This document shows positions 41,941 through 51,087 of a stretch of DNA of 64,000 nucleotides, in pieces. The first letter of the stretch is position 1. Each line of letters opens with the position of its first letter. A model generated the notes under the pieces. That model made no database searches and was not told where the DNA came from. It was given only the letters and a program-made list of their open reading frames with translations. The stretch spans positions 1,612,001-1,676,000 of the forward strand of contig NC_007575.1 in NCBI RefSeq assembly GCF_000012965.1, written 5' to 3'. This stretch comes from Sulfurimonas denitrificans DSM 1251. Lineage in GTDB: Bacteria > Campylobacterota > Campylobacteria > Campylobacterales > Sulfurimonadaceae. Position numbers and translations under genes: made by a program.

Positions 41941-44043
41941 ATGATAAATCTTAAAAATCCAGACCTTTATAACAACCGCGAAATTTCATGGCTTCAATTT
42001 AATACAAGAGTTTTAAAACAGGCTCAAGATGAGTCTCTTCCGCTTTTAGAGAGACTTAAATTTTTAGCAATTTATGGAACAAATTTAGATGAGTTCTATA
42101 TGATAAGAATTGCTGGATTAAAAAAGCTCTTTGCCGCTGGCATCATAGTTTCAAGTGCAGACAAACTAACCCCTCTGCAGCAGTTGCGAGAAATCAGAAA
42201 GTATCTTCATCAAGAGCAGCAGGTTGTTGAGCACTGCATGAACGGTATTTTAAAAAAACTTGAGCCTGAGGGGATAAGTATAAAAGAGTATCATGAGGTA
42301 AATCAGCATCAAAGAAACTACCTAAATAGGTACTTTAATGAAAATATTTATCCTGTTATAATTCCTATTGCTGTGGATGCAACGCACCCTTTTCCACACT
42401 TAAATAATCTTAGTTTCGGACTTATTGTAAAACTAAGAGATAGCGACAATGCAGCTATTGAGAGATTTGGGATTATCCGTGTTCCTCGTGTAATAGAGAG
42501 ATTTATAGAGCTTGAAAATCATATTTACGTTCCAATTGAGAGCATTGTTGCTCAACATGTAGAAGATCTTTTCCCAGGCTACTCTTTGATAAAATTTGCA
42601 TCATTTAGAGTTACTAGAAATGCTGATATTGAAATCGAAGAAGAGGAAGCTGACGACTTTTTAGAGATACTAGAAGAGGGTTTAAAACTCCGCAGAAAAG
42701 GGGCTATGGTTAGACTTGAAGTCGGAAGCGATGGCGATGATGAGATTATAAATTTCTTCAACCGCCACACAAATGTATATAAAGATGACATATATAAGTT
42801 TCATACATTTCTAAATCTCTCAAGTCTTTGGCAGATAGTTTCAAACAAACATTTTGCACATCTGCTCTCAGAGCCTTTTAAGACAAAAACTCTTCCACCA
42901 CTCGATAGCAGTGATAATATTTTTAATACTCTTGAGAAGCAAGATATTTTACTCTACCATCCGTATGAGAGTTTTGATCCTGTTGTTAAGCTCATTCAGA
43001 GTGCCTCAAAAGACCCAGATGTTGTATCTATAAAAATGACACTTTACCGTTCAGGCACAGATTCTCCTATAGTTAAAGCTCTTATGAGTGCGAGTGATTC
43101 TGGAAAGCAAGTAACTGTAATGGTTGAGTTAAAAGCTAGATTTGATGAGGAGAATAACCTTATTTGGGCAAAAGCATTAGAGAAAGCTGGAGCACATGTA
43201 ATCTATGGAATCAAAGGTTTTAAAGTTCATGCAAAAGCAACACTTATAACAAAAAAGAAGAATGGCAAACTAAAGCAATATGCTCATTTGGGTACTGGAA
43301 ACTACAACCCATCAACTTCAAAAATATATACAGATATGAGTTATCTTACAAGTAAAGATGAGATAACTAGCGATATGACTAGATTTTTTCATTTTCTTAC
43401 AGGTTTTAGCAAAAAAGGCAAGCTTAATGAACTCTACATGTCACCATCGCAAATCAAACCAAAGATTCTCTCTCTTATCCAAAACGAGACAAGAAAGAAG
43501 AGTGATGGAGAGATTATCGTAAAACTAAACTCTTTAGTTGATGATGATGTGATTCGTGCTCTTTATAAAGCGAGTCAAGCTGGAGTAAAGATTAACTTAA
43601 TTGTTCGTGGAATCTGCTGTTTAAAGCCAGGGGTTGAGGGTGTGAGTGAAAATATTAGAGTAATCTCTATTCTTGGCAAATACCTAGAGCATGCAAGAGC
43701 ATTTTATTTTAAAAATGATGAGGCTGGAGTCTATATCTCAAGTGCGGATTGGATGCCTAGAAACTTAACAAGACGCATAGAGCTTCTTACTGCGATTAAA
43801 GACCCAAAAGCAAAAGAGAAAATTATTCAAATATTAAAACTTCAATGTGCTGACAACTCTTTAGCTCATGAGTTGCAAAGTGATGGCTCATATATAAAAG
43901 TAAAACAGCAAGAAGATACTAAAGCGATAAATAACCACGTTATGCTTGAAGAGTATGTAAACAAGGTCTCAAAGGCTGTTGCAAAAGATAGCAGCTCCGC
44001 AATAGATCAGATAATTGTAAATATATTTAGCGAGGAGGCATAA
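41941..44043 (+). CDS. ppk1: Polyphosphate kinase 1
   Basis: A 700-residue enzyme that makes polyphosphate from ATP. It has the start NREISWLQFNTRVLKQA, LKFLAIYGTNLDEFYMIR, VDATHPFPHLNNLSFGL, YHPYESFDPVVKLI, and the phosphohistidine region KGFKVHAKATLITKK followed by YAHLGTGNYN and TSADW-like ISSADWMPRNL. All domains (N, H, C1, C2) are present. TATAAT occurs about 30 bases before the start. The next gene, a carbonic-anhydrase-like protein, follows after one base. Confidence 0.97.
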   Translation: MINLKNPDLYNNREISWLQFNTRVLKQAQDESLPLLERLKFLAIYGTNLDEFYMIRIAGLKKLFAAGIIVSSADKLTPLQQLREIRKYLHQEQQVVEHCMNGILKKLEPEGISIKEYHEVNQHQRNYLNRYFNENIYPVIIPIAVDATHPFPHLNNLSFGLIVKLRDSDNAAIERFGIIRVPRVIERFIELENHIYVPIESIVAQHVEDLFPGYSLIKFASFRVTRNADIEIEEEEADDFLEILEEGLKLRRKGAMVRLEVGSDGDDEIINFFNRHTNVYKDDIYKFHTFLNLSSLWQIVSNKHFAHLLSEPFKTKTLPPLDSSDNIFNTLEKQDILLYHPYESFDPVVKLIQSASKDPDVVSIKMTLYRSGTDSPIVKALMSASDSGKQVTVMVELKARFDEENNLIWAKALEKAGAHVIYGIKGFKVHAKATLITKKKNGKLKQYAHLGTGNYNPSTSKIYTDMSYLTSKDEITSDMTRFFHFLTGFSKKGKLNELYMSPSQIKPKILSLIQNETRKKSDGEIIVKLNSLVDDDVIRALYKASQAGVKINLIVRGICCLKPGVEGVSENIRVISILGKYLEHARAFYFKNDEAGVYISSADWMPRNLTRRIELLTAIKDPKAKEKIIQILKLQCADNSLAHELQSDGSYIKVKQQEDTKAINNHVMLEEYVNKVSKAVAKDSSSAIDQIIVNIFSEEA

Positions 44044-44044
44044 T

Positions 44045-44572
44045 ATGCTTTACCCTTTTAAAGATATGGAACCAAAGATTGGAAAAAACAGCTGGATAGC
44101 ACCATCAGCTGATGTTATTGGTGATGTTGAGTGCGGAGAAGATTGCTCTATCTGGTTTGGAACGGTTGTCAGAGGCGATGTTCACTACATAAAGATAGGC
44201 GATAGAGTAAGCATACAAGATTTAAGTATGGTGCATGTAACTCATCATAAAAAAGCTGATAGAAGCGATGGTCATCCAACAATAATCGGTAATGATGTAA
44301 CCATAGGACACCGAGTAATGCTTCACGGTTGTACAATAGAAGACGCTTGTCTTATCGGAATGAGCGCGACCATACTTGACGGCGCAGTTATCGGTAAGGA
44401 GTCAATAGTCGGAGCGGATGCACTTGTAACAAAAAACAAAGTTTTTCCTCCTCGCTCACTCATCATGGGAAGCCCTGCAAAAGTTGTAAGAGAGCTAAGT
44501 GATGATGAAGTAAAAGAGCTTTACGCTTCTGCTTCAAGATATGTAGAGTTTAAATCTCACTATCAAAAATAG
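44045..44572 (+). CDS. Gamma-carbonic-anhydrase-family hexapeptide protein
   Basis: A 175-residue left-handed beta-helix protein. Hexapeptide turns run through residues 15-130 (IAPSADVIGDVECGEDCSIW, VVRGDVHYIKIGDRVSIQD). Zinc-ligand histidines are in MVHVTHHK and IGHRVMLHGC. It ends SPAKVVRELSDDEV. Relatives (YrdA, PaaY, CaiE) are trimeric zinc proteins, some with carbonic anhydrase activity and others with thioesterase or unknown function. It is probably coupled with ppk1 upstream and the membrane protein downstream. Confidence 0.9.
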   Translation: MLYPFKDMEPKIGKNSWIAPSADVIGDVECGEDCSIWFGTVVRGDVHYIKIGDRVSIQDLSMVHVTHHKKADRSDGHPTIIGNDVTIGHRVMLHGCTIEDACLIGMSATILDGAVIGKESIVGADALVTKNKVFPPRSLIMGSPAKVVRELSDDEVKELYASASRYVEFKSHYQK

Positions 44573-45184
44573 ATGCCTGAATACTTTATATTTGCAGATA
44601 TTATTGGCATCATAGCTTTTACAATAAGCGGTTTTTTAATCGCTATCAAAAACAATCTTGATATCTTAGGCATTCTTATAGCCTCCACGCTCACAGCCCT
44701 TGGCGGTGGCATAATTAGAGATGCAATTCTAAGCGCACCACCTTACGCTTTTACATATATCCACCCTGCTCTTACTCTCATAATAACCATTTTTGTAGCT
44801 TACATCTTCAAGCTCTATAAAGAGAGTTCAATTGAGAGAAAATGGATGTTTGTCATAAGCGACACTATCGGACTTGTAGCCTTTAGTATCACGGGTGCAC
44901 TTCTAGCAATTAGTGCTGAGTATAACTTTTTTGGCATAGTAATTTTAAGTTTTATAACCGCAGTTGGAGGTGGAGTTACAAGAGACATTATGATAAATGA
45001 AGTCCCAACCGTACTAATTAGTGATTTTTATGGCTCGATAGCTGTAATAGTTGCTCTTCTGCTTGGCACTTTAAACTTTTTTAATGCTATAAATGAGTTC
45101 AGCATCATCACAACTGCCCTCTTTAGTGTTGCGTTAAGACTTATCGCATACAAAAAAGGGTGGCATCTGCCAAAACTAAACTAG
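44573..45184 (+). CDS. TRIC-type (UPF0126) membrane protein
   Basis: A 203-residue protein with seven hydrophobic helices in two repeats, each with a glycine-rich signature: LTALGGGIIRDAILS (about 42-56) and ITAVGGGVTRDIMINEVP (about 127-144). Bacterial TRIC homologues form trimeric cation channels; some UPF0126 members have been linked to glycine transport. It starts at the base after the preceding stop. It ends tail to tail with the flavodiiron gene, overlapping by 9 bases. Confidence 0.9.
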   Translation: MPEYFIFADIIGIIAFTISGFLIAIKNNLDILGILIASTLTALGGGIIRDAILSAPPYAFTYIHPALTLIITIFVAYIFKLYKESSIERKWMFVISDTIGLVAFSITGALLAISAEYNFFGIVILSFITAVGGGVTRDIMINEVPTVLISDFYGSIAVIVALLLGTLNFFNAINEFSIITTALFSVALRLIAYKKGWHLPKLN

Positions 45185-46381
45185 AGAGTTCTCCCTTAGG
45201 TTATTTGAAAACTCTTCTCCAAATGTTATACACTCTTTGATGGCATCTGCGTCTGGTTTCCACATCATTTGAAGTCCATCATTGAGTAAAGTAAACCCAC
45301 TATCAAGCAGTTTAGCATTTATAATTTTTGTGGATTCTCCACTCCAGCCATAAGAGCCAAAAGATGCTGCTTTTTTATTTTTAAATCCTAAAGATTTAAT
45401 CAATTCAAATATTGAAGCGATTGAAGTCAAAATTCCCCTGTTTACAGTAGGAGAGCCAATAAGTATAGCTTTTGATTTGAAGACTTCAGAGATTACATCA
45501 TTTTTATCTTTTTTTGATAGATGCATTAGTTTGACAACTGTTTTGCTATGAGATTTTTTAATTCCCTCTGCTATCGCCTCCGCCATATCAGTTGTGGATT
45601 CCCACATTGTGTCATATAAAATTGTTATCTGATTCTCTTGATAATCCTCTGCCCATTTTAAATACAACTCTATTATCTGAGCGGGATTGTCTCTCCAGAG
45701 AACTCCGTGTGAGGGGCAAATCATATCAAGAGGAAGATTCATAGCTAAAATCTCTTCTATTTTTTTAATAACTTTAGAGTTATAAGGCGTTAAAATATTT
45801 GAATAATACTTCAAACACTCTACATGTAATTCACACTGATCAACTAAATCATTATAAATAGCAGAGGTAGCATAATGTTGCCCAAACGCATCATTACTAA
45901 ACAAGATATTATCTTTTGTTAAATAGCAGAGCATACTATCTGGCCAATGAAGCAGTGGCATCTCAACAAAAACCAACTCTTTATCGCCTAAGTCAAGCTT
46001 GTCGCCTGTTTTTACAATATTGAAATTCCAATTTTGATGATATTGCCCTCTGAGTGATTTTTCGCAGTTTTTAGTACAATAAATTGGAGTATCTGGTATA
46101 AGTTTCATAAGTTCAGGGAGTGCGCCAGTATGGTCTTTTTCTCCATGATTTATAACTATATAATCTATCATCTTTAAATCAATCTCATTTTTGAGATTTC
46201 TAATAAATACATCAGTAAAAGGTGCATCAACAGTATCTATCAAAACATTTTTTTGCTCTTTTATTAGATACGCATTATAAGAAGTTCCTTTATGCGTAGA
46301 GTATTTATACCCTTGATAGTGCTCTATTTCCCAATCAACATTACCAACAAGATAGATGTTGTTTTTTATATTAAAACCCAT
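45176..46381 (-). CDS. Flavodiiron protein (FprA family)
   Basis: A 401-residue A-type flavoprotein. The metallo-beta-lactamase-like half (1-245) has the di-iron ligands in VINHGEKDHTGALPEL (H-x-E-x-D), LHWPDSMLCYL, FSNDAFGQHYA and CPSHGVLWRDN. The flavodoxin half (about 255-395) holds FMN (TILYDTMWESTTDMAEAIA, GSPTVNRGI). These enzymes reduce oxygen or nitric oxide in the cytoplasm and take electrons from rubredoxin, which is encoded 8 bases upstream. All iron ligands appear present. Confidence 0.95.
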   Translation of the reverse strand: MGFNIKNNIYLVGNVDWEIEHYQGYKYSTHKGTSYNAYLIKEQKNVLIDTVDAPFTDVFIRNLKNEIDLKMIDYIVINHGEKDHTGALPELMKLIPDTPIYCTKNCEKSLRGQYHQNWNFNIVKTGDKLDLGDKELVFVEMPLLHWPDSMLCYLTKDNILFSNDAFGQHYATSAIYNDLVDQCELHVECLKYYSNILTPYNSKVIKKIEEILAMNLPLDMICPSHGVLWRDNPAQIIELYLKWAEDYQENQITILYDTMWESTTDMAEAIAEGIKKSHSKTVVKLMHLSKKDKNDVISEVFKSKAILIGSPTVNRGILTSIASIFELIKSLGFKNKKAASFGSYGWSGESTKIINAKLLDSGFTLLNDGLQMMWKPDADAIKECITFGEEFSNNLRENSLV

Positions 46382-46389
46382 CTTGATAC

Positions 46390-46554
46390 TTAATCTTCCA
46401 ATACTTCAAAGTCCTCTTTTGCAACTCCGCAATCTGGACATACCCAATCATCAGGAATATCTTCAAACGCTGTTCCTGGCGCAACTCCCGAATCTGGATC
46501 ACCAATTTTTGGATCATACACATAATCACATACTGTACAAATATATTTTTTCAT
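46390..46554 (-). CDS. Rubredoxin
   Basis: A 54-residue protein ([19 protein letters not shown]...) with both iron-binding pairs, CTVC at 6-9 and CPDC at 39-42, the conserved Tyr and Trp, and [20 protein letters not shown] between them. Length is exactly that of typical rubredoxins. It passes electrons to the flavodiiron protein encoded just downstream. AGGAG precedes the ATG on the minus strand. Confidence 0.97.
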   Translation of the reverse strand: MKKYICTVCDYVYDPKIGDPDSGVAPGTAFEDIPDDWVCPDCGVAKEDFEVLED

Positions 46555-46599
46555 AATAAACTCCTCTGTTTGTTAAATACTATCTTAACTTTGTAAATG

Positions 46600-46653
46600 A
46601 GCTTCTTATCTATAAAAATTGAACATTAAAAAAAATTTTGAGAATAAGAAGCT
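46600..46653. promoter_or_regulatory. 10-bp inverted repeat upstream of rubredoxin
   Basis: AGCTTCTTAT (46600-46609) and its exact complement ATAAGAAGCT (46644-46653) are 34 bases apart, in the gap before the rubredoxin gene and just after the end of the thioredoxin-fold gene. It may be an operator for the oxygen/NO-protective pair. It is not a normal terminator, since the loop is long and no T-tract follows the stem. Confidence 0.35.
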
Positions 46654-46664
46654 ATCTTATAAAA

Positions 46665-47045
46665 CTAGAGACTATTTAAGAGGCTCTCTTTTGTGAAGGC
46701 TCCAAATAAGGGAGCATTTAAAAACAGCTCATCTTTTCTTGAGACAAAAAAGAGCGCTGGAAACTGCTGTGTGTAAAAAAGTTCTACAGGATAGCTATCT
46801 TTAGCTTCAAAAAAAACTACAATAGAGATATATTTATCATTTACTCTCTTTGTAACTTCTTTGTCCGTAAATATATCTCTAAAGATATTTTTACAATCTT
46901 TGCAATCCCTCTTTAATACCAAGAGCAAAATATCTTTTTGCTCTTTTTTTGCTTCTATCAAAGTTTTTTCAAAATCGCTCTGCCATCTTATATGTTCACC
47001 AAAGAGAAGCGATGCAAAAATCATTAAAATAAAACTAAGCCTCAT
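46665..47045 (-). CDS. Periplasmic thioredoxin-fold protein
   Basis: A 126-residue protein with a signal peptide (about 1-16, ending LLFG) and a thioredoxin-like fold: DILLLVLKRDCKDCKNIFRDIF, with a CKDC redox motif at about 48-51, and the cis-Pro strand QQFPALFFVSRKDE. Such proteins often keep cysteines reduced for haem attachment. It overlaps the cytochrome gene upstream by 4 bases and is the last gene of a four-gene unit, which fits a helper role in the maturation of the cytochromes. Confidence 0.82.
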   Translation of the reverse strand: MRLSFILMIFASLLFGEHIRWQSDFEKTLIEAKKEQKDILLLVLKRDCKDCKNIFRDIFTDKEVTKRVNDKYISIVVFFEAKDSYPVELFYTQQFPALFFVSRKDELFLNAPLFGAFTKESLLNSL

Positions 47046-48829
47046 TTAAACTCTTTTTTTATCTTCATAAGCTCTATCACAGGCGGGTTTGGAAGTGTGG
47101 GGAAAACTTTTTTAACAGCATCAGTAGTCCACTGAGGGTAAATTCTAAAGTTTAGTTTTACCTCAACACTAAGAGGATATTTAACATCTCTTTGCAGAGT
47201 GTAACTCTCAACTCTTCTCTCTTTAGCTGGTATTCTAGTGTCACTTAGAAGTGTTTTATATCTCCAAAAAAGAAGTCCGACTCTCTTGCCTTCTTCATCT
47301 CCAAAAACTTTTTGAAAGAGTCTGCTTCCATCTTCAATATTTCCATCCTCTTTTAGTTTTCCGCTTGAGAATACAACTTTGCCATCTCTATCTTTTACAT
47401 CAACATCAAGCCAGAGTTCTCTAAAATCTGCAACACCTGTTGGCAGATGATGCCCTGCGCCTACATTTGTAACTCCAACACTTAAGATATTATCTTTCAC
47501 ATCAACATCAAGTTTTGCAGAACTCTTAAGCAGTTCAATTGTCTGTTCCTCATTTTTCTTATCTTTTAGCCCCGCTAAAAAGTGGTTTGAGCCACTAAAG
47601 TAGTGAACTTTTACATCCTCTTTTATAACACCGCCATCAGTTGAAGTTCCCCTCAACGGTGAGAGTTTGGCATCTTTTAAATTTGTCATGTGACAATCTA
47701 TACAACTCTTATGTTTACTCTTATCTTTTGGGTTGTTAAACTCAGATTTTTCCCACTCTTTAAATGTTGACACAATTGCAATGCCATTTATTGGATGAGA
47801 CTCATCATGGCAAGAGGCACAATACTTACTCTCTTTATAGAGTGGATCCATATAACTTTTTTTATGCGCCTCTGGATTTGAGTTGATAAGTTTCTCGCTA
47901 AACCAGTGTCCAAGTGGTGCCTTGCTATCTTCAAATGCATATTTTTTTCGCTCAAGCGTAACTGTATAAGAGGCATTTCCCTTACTGCTTGCATCTGTAA
48001 TTCTATGACATGTAACACATGAAACACCCTCTTCAAGCCTAAAGTTGTCTTGCTCTTTAAAATCTTTACTCAGTTTTTCTGCATCTTTTTCAAAAATCTC
48101 ATCACGTAAGAAGTTTCCCTCCATGTCGTGAGTAGTTTTGTCATGCCCGTTTAAGAGAGCGCTGGGGTTATGACAACTCATACACCATTTACGAAAACCC
48201 TCACCCTCGACTTCTCCAGCTAAAGTCTCCATTAACATGTAGTATGGATTTGAGCCAACCATATGTTTATGGTTAGAGTTACTCCACTGCTTAAATATTT
48301 CACTATGGCATGATTTACATTTTGCAGAAGATGTCCAATCTTCACTATGGTAACTTCTCGTGCTATTTACTTCTATATTAGAGAGTATCTGCGCAGAATA
48401 GGAGAGTTGCGGATTTATAAGAAAGATAAGCCCAACAGAGGCGATGAGCTTTTTATCTATAAAAAAGGCATGTGATATAAACAGAACTATTAATAAAAAC
48501 GAGCCATAAAGGTGGATATTAAAAGAGAGCTCTCCAACCATGTCTCCACCTCTGTTTCCTATTAAAAACAGATAAAATCCGCTTGCAATTAAAAGTACAA
48601 AAAGAGCAAAAAGTGCCCAACCATTTATGCTGTTTACCTTTTTTATAAAATAGTATCTACGAATATGTCTATAAATAAATGGAACAAGCAGAGATAAAAT
48701 AGCTACTGAGCTTAAAATATGCAAAACTTGAATAACTCTAAAATTTTCCCATGACATATCAATAGCCTTCCATTGAAGCACTCCTGAGATAAACATCACA
48801 AAAACTAAAATTTTTATTACTATTCTCAT
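47042..48829 (-). CDS. Membrane-anchored five-haem cytochrome c
   Basis: A 595-residue protein. Four or five membrane helices fill residues 5-145 and include His37, His55, His106 and His120 at positions that could bind haem b. The periplasmic part (about 155-595) has five CxxCH haem sites at 171, 216, 271, 337 and 376 (CKSCH, CMSCH, CVTCH, CASCH, CIDCH), similar in style to cytochrome c554 and related multihaem families, and a C-terminal beta domain without haem (GHHLPTGVADFRELWLDV). It probably carries electrons between the quinone pool and a periplasmic partner such as the peroxidase encoded upstream. The exact partner is not certain. Confidence 0.82.
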   Translation of the reverse strand: MRIVIKILVFVMFISGVLQWKAIDMSWENFRVIQVLHILSSVAILSLLVPFIYRHIRRYYFIKKVNSINGWALFALFVLLIASGFYLFLIGNRGGDMVGELSFNIHLYGSFLLIVLFISHAFFIDKKLIASVGLIFLINPQLSYSAQILSNIEVNSTRSYHSEDWTSSAKCKSCHSEIFKQWSNSNHKHMVGSNPYYMLMETLAGEVEGEGFRKWCMSCHNPSALLNGHDKTTHDMEGNFLRDEIFEKDAEKLSKDFKEQDNFRLEEGVSCVTCHRITDASSKGNASYTVTLERKKYAFEDSKAPLGHWFSEKLINSNPEAHKKSYMDPLYKESKYCASCHDESHPINGIAIVSTFKEWEKSEFNNPKDKSKHKSCIDCHMTNLKDAKLSPLRGTSTDGGVIKEDVKVHYFSGSNHFLAGLKDKKNEEQTIELLKSSAKLDVDVKDNILSVGVTNVGAGHHLPTGVADFRELWLDVDVKDRDGKVVFSSGKLKEDGNIEDGSRLFQKVFGDEEGKRVGLLFWRYKTLLSDTRIPAKERRVESYTLQRDVKYPLSVEVKLNFRIYPQWTTDAVKKVFPTLPNPPVIELMKIKKEFK

Positions 48830-50019
48830 CTGTTCTCTCTTATCTCATACTCTATAATATCGCCCTCTAGCGTTCTTAAAAATGCAACTATCTCATCAAT
48901 CTGCTCAAGAGTTAAATGTCGTCCTAGCTGATGCTTTGCCATAACATTTACCGCCTCTCTTATCTTTGGTACTGCTCCGTTATGAAAATAAGGGGATGTT
49001 TTAGTAACATTTCTCAAAATTGGAACACGAAAGAGATGCTCTTTGTTTTTGCCTAAAAATCCACCACTATTCTCAAATGGAAACTCGCCATCAAACCTTT
49101 TAAACTCTGGAAAAAGTTCAAAGTTTGGTTTTAAGTCATAAACTTGTGCAAAATCTCTAAGCGGAAATCTCTGAATACTCTGTCCGCCAAGCGAAATATC
49201 ACTATGACACCCTTTGCAGCCAAAACCGATGAAGTTTGCCAAACCTCTTTTTGCGTCACTGCTTATAGCAGAGTTATCGCCATCCAAAAATCTGTCATAC
49301 GCACCTCTAGTTACTAGAGTTTTTACATAAACCTCAATGGCTTTGTTGATATTTTCAAATGTTATATCGTCTTGAAAAGCAGTGCTAAACATCGCTCTGT
49401 ATTTTTCACTTTTACCAACTCTTAACACCAGTTCATCCGCTGTTATATTCATCTTGTGATATGCTAAAAAAGAGTTTTCGCTCTGCTGCCTTAAACTACT
49501 TACCTCGCCACTCCATGTAAAATGTTTTGAAAAAGCCGTATTTAAAATACTCTGCGTATTTAAAAGATTTGGGTGTGGCTCTTGATTATCCCCTTGAGAG
49601 AAGGTAAATCTATCGACTCCGCTTTGATCTCTTAGATGACATGCAACGCAGTTATTCGTCTGCTCTTTAGGTGAATTTATCATCTTTGACATTGCACCTC
49701 TATTTTTTAGATCTCTATCAAAAGAGTGACATGTAGAACAGCTTGTTTGTCTATTTTTTGATAAATTAACATCAAAAAAGAGCTTCTCTCCAAGTACTAT
49801 TTTTGAAGCGCTCATAGGATTTGATGCGTCATCAACAAGTTCTAAAAGTTTTTCATAGGTATTTGGGGTAGATTTTAGACCTTTAAATAGCGCTAACTCT
49901 CTTAATTTATCATCACTATATTGTGGTATCACTTTTGGAGGTGTCAAATAAGCGATGGATAAAATCACACTTAGAACCATAATAGCAATTATAAGTGTAT
50001 AAAAGAGTAACCTTTTCAT
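48826..50019 (-). CDS. Cytochrome c peroxidase-like protein with three haem motifs
   Basis: A 397-residue protein anchored by an N-terminal helix (about 5-24). It belongs to the MauG/CcpA family: LGEKLFFDVNLSKNRQTSCSTC leads to the first haem site (CSTCH, 94-98) and the last is CKGCH (268-272), with GAYDRFLDGD between them. A third site, CVACH (124-128), lies in a segment between the two usual ones, which ordinary di-haem peroxidases lack. It would reduce hydrogen peroxide or oxidise a partner in the periplasm. It starts one base from the SDR gene and overlaps the cytochrome gene by 4 bases. Confidence 0.88.
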   Translation of the reverse strand: MKRLLFYTLIIAIMVLSVILSIAYLTPPKVIPQYSDDKLRELALFKGLKSTPNTYEKLLELVDDASNPMSASKIVLGEKLFFDVNLSKNRQTSCSTCHSFDRDLKNRGAMSKMINSPKEQTNNCVACHLRDQSGVDRFTFSQGDNQEPHPNLLNTQSILNTAFSKHFTWSGEVSSLRQQSENSFLAYHKMNITADELVLRVGKSEKYRAMFSTAFQDDITFENINKAIEVYVKTLVTRGAYDRFLDGDNSAISSDAKRGLANFIGFGCKGCHSDISLGGQSIQRFPLRDFAQVYDLKPNFELFPEFKRFDGEFPFENSGGFLGKNKEHLFRVPILRNVTKTSPYFHNGAVPKIREAVNVMAKHQLGRHLTLEQIDEIVAFLRTLEGDIIEYEIRENR

Positions 50020-50835
50020 CTAAATTCCAAAAGTAGTTTTTATCTTGCTCTCAAAAGCTTCATCACTTAACTCTTTTCTAAGTGGAACAAATGTCACAGC
50101 TTCAGCACCTACTGGCACAGCAATAGGAGCATTTTCATCTTCTATAATCATCTTTATGGCATCTGCAATTGGCTGCGCTGAGGGTCCTTCATTTATAGCC
50201 TTTGCAACTATTGGCACAAAATGGGATACTATCTCTTTATATGGAGAGTTCTCAGACGTTGTTTGTGCATTTGCAACTAAACCTTTTTTTACAAAGTTTG
50301 TACCAAAAAGCCCAGCTTCAACAGAGTGAACTCTGATTCCAAAAGGCAATGTCTCGAATCTAAGTGAATCTGTAATCCCTTCAACAGCGTACTTTGAAGC
50401 ATTATAGTGTGAAAGCAGAGGAAGCCCCATTTTGCCTAAAAATGAGCTAAGGTTGATAATAACTCCGCTCTTTGCTTCTCTCATGTAAGGAAGAACTTCT
50501 CTTGTGGTTTTAATAACTCCAAAAACGTTTACATCAAACTGATTAAAAATCTCCTCATCAGTTCCATCTTCAAGAGTTGCTAAGAGCCCATACCCAGCAT
50601 TATTGACAAGAACATCAATCTTTCCCTCATTTTTTATAATAGTTGCAACCGCATCTTTGATAGTTGACGTTTTTGTAACATCTATATAAATATTTTTTAT
50701 ATTACCCGCACTACTTCCTGTTGCACCTGTATCTCTTGAACCTGCATAAACTATATATCCGCTATCAGCTAAAAGCTTAGCGCTAAGCTCACCCATACCA
50801 GATGTAGCACCTGTTATTAAAACTACTTTTGACAT
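50020..50835 (-). CDS. Short-chain dehydrogenase/reductase
   Basis: A 271-residue classical SDR. It has TGATSGMGELSAKLL at the NAD(P)-binding turn, NNAGYG, the catalytic Ser in IINLSSFLGKMG and the YNASKYAVEG Tyr/Lys pair. The substrate is unknown. It is the first gene of a unit with the peroxidase and cytochrome genes, an uncommon combination. Position suggests co-transcription; a functional link is not clear. Confidence 0.92.
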   Translation of the reverse strand: MSKVVLITGATSGMGELSAKLLADSGYIVYAGSRDTGATGSSAGNIKNIYIDVTKTSTIKDAVATIIKNEGKIDVLVNNAGYGLLATLEDGTDEEIFNQFDVNVFGVIKTTREVLPYMREAKSGVIINLSSFLGKMGLPLLSHYNASKYAVEGITDSLRFETLPFGIRVHSVEAGLFGTNFVKKGLVANAQTTSENSPYKEIVSHFVPIVAKAINEGPSAQPIADAIKMIIEDENAPIAVPVGAEAVTFVPLRKELSDEAFESKIKTTFGI

Positions 50836-51087
50836 GTGAAACTCCTTTAATTTTAGAGCTTAGTATATGAAAAAAATGAATATCAATCAAGTGGTTTTAT
50901 CAATAAGTGGAATTTATTTTAATATAAGCTCCATAATGGAGCTTGAGAGAGGCAAAGATTCTATTGTTGTAGAATAATTTTTGTTCTTGTAAATGACATT
51001 TATTGTCATTTACAAAAACTAATGTTACTCGTAGACAATTAAGCATTTTCGGCTTAATTAAAAAAAAAGAATCATAGAAGCCAAAAT
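50836..51087. other. Gene-free gap with four inverted repeats
   Basis: No credible gene. From left to right it holds AAGCTCCAT-A-ATGGAGCTT (50926-50944, perfect palindrome), ATTCTA/TAGAAT (50958-50975), TTGTAAATGACA/TGTCATTTACAA (50987-50998 and 51004-51015, 5-base loop) and AATTAAGC/GCTTAATT (51037-51059, 7-base loop), then an A-tract. This lies between the SDR operon and the DUF262/AAA pair and marks the left edge of the accessory island. None is a classical terminator in either direction. Confidence 0.55.
51016..51028. repeat. 13-base direct repeat, copy 1
   Basis: AAACTAATGTTAC occurs here and again at 54317-54329, flanking the DUF262/AAA pair. A perfect 13-mer is unlikely by chance at these two edges, although the DNA is AT-rich. 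It may mark repeated insertion at one site or transposon ends (both copies contain TGTTAC). Confidence 0.4.

Noticed and set aside
46624-46640. A-rich run within the 46600 inverted repeat as a terminator U-tract
   Set aside because: It lies inside the loop and not after the stem, so it cannot form an intrinsic terminator.
51037-51069. AATTAAGC hairpin followed by an A-tract as a terminator
   Set aside because: For the leftward AAA gene the T-tract would come before the stem, and on the plus strand the tract is A rather than T.
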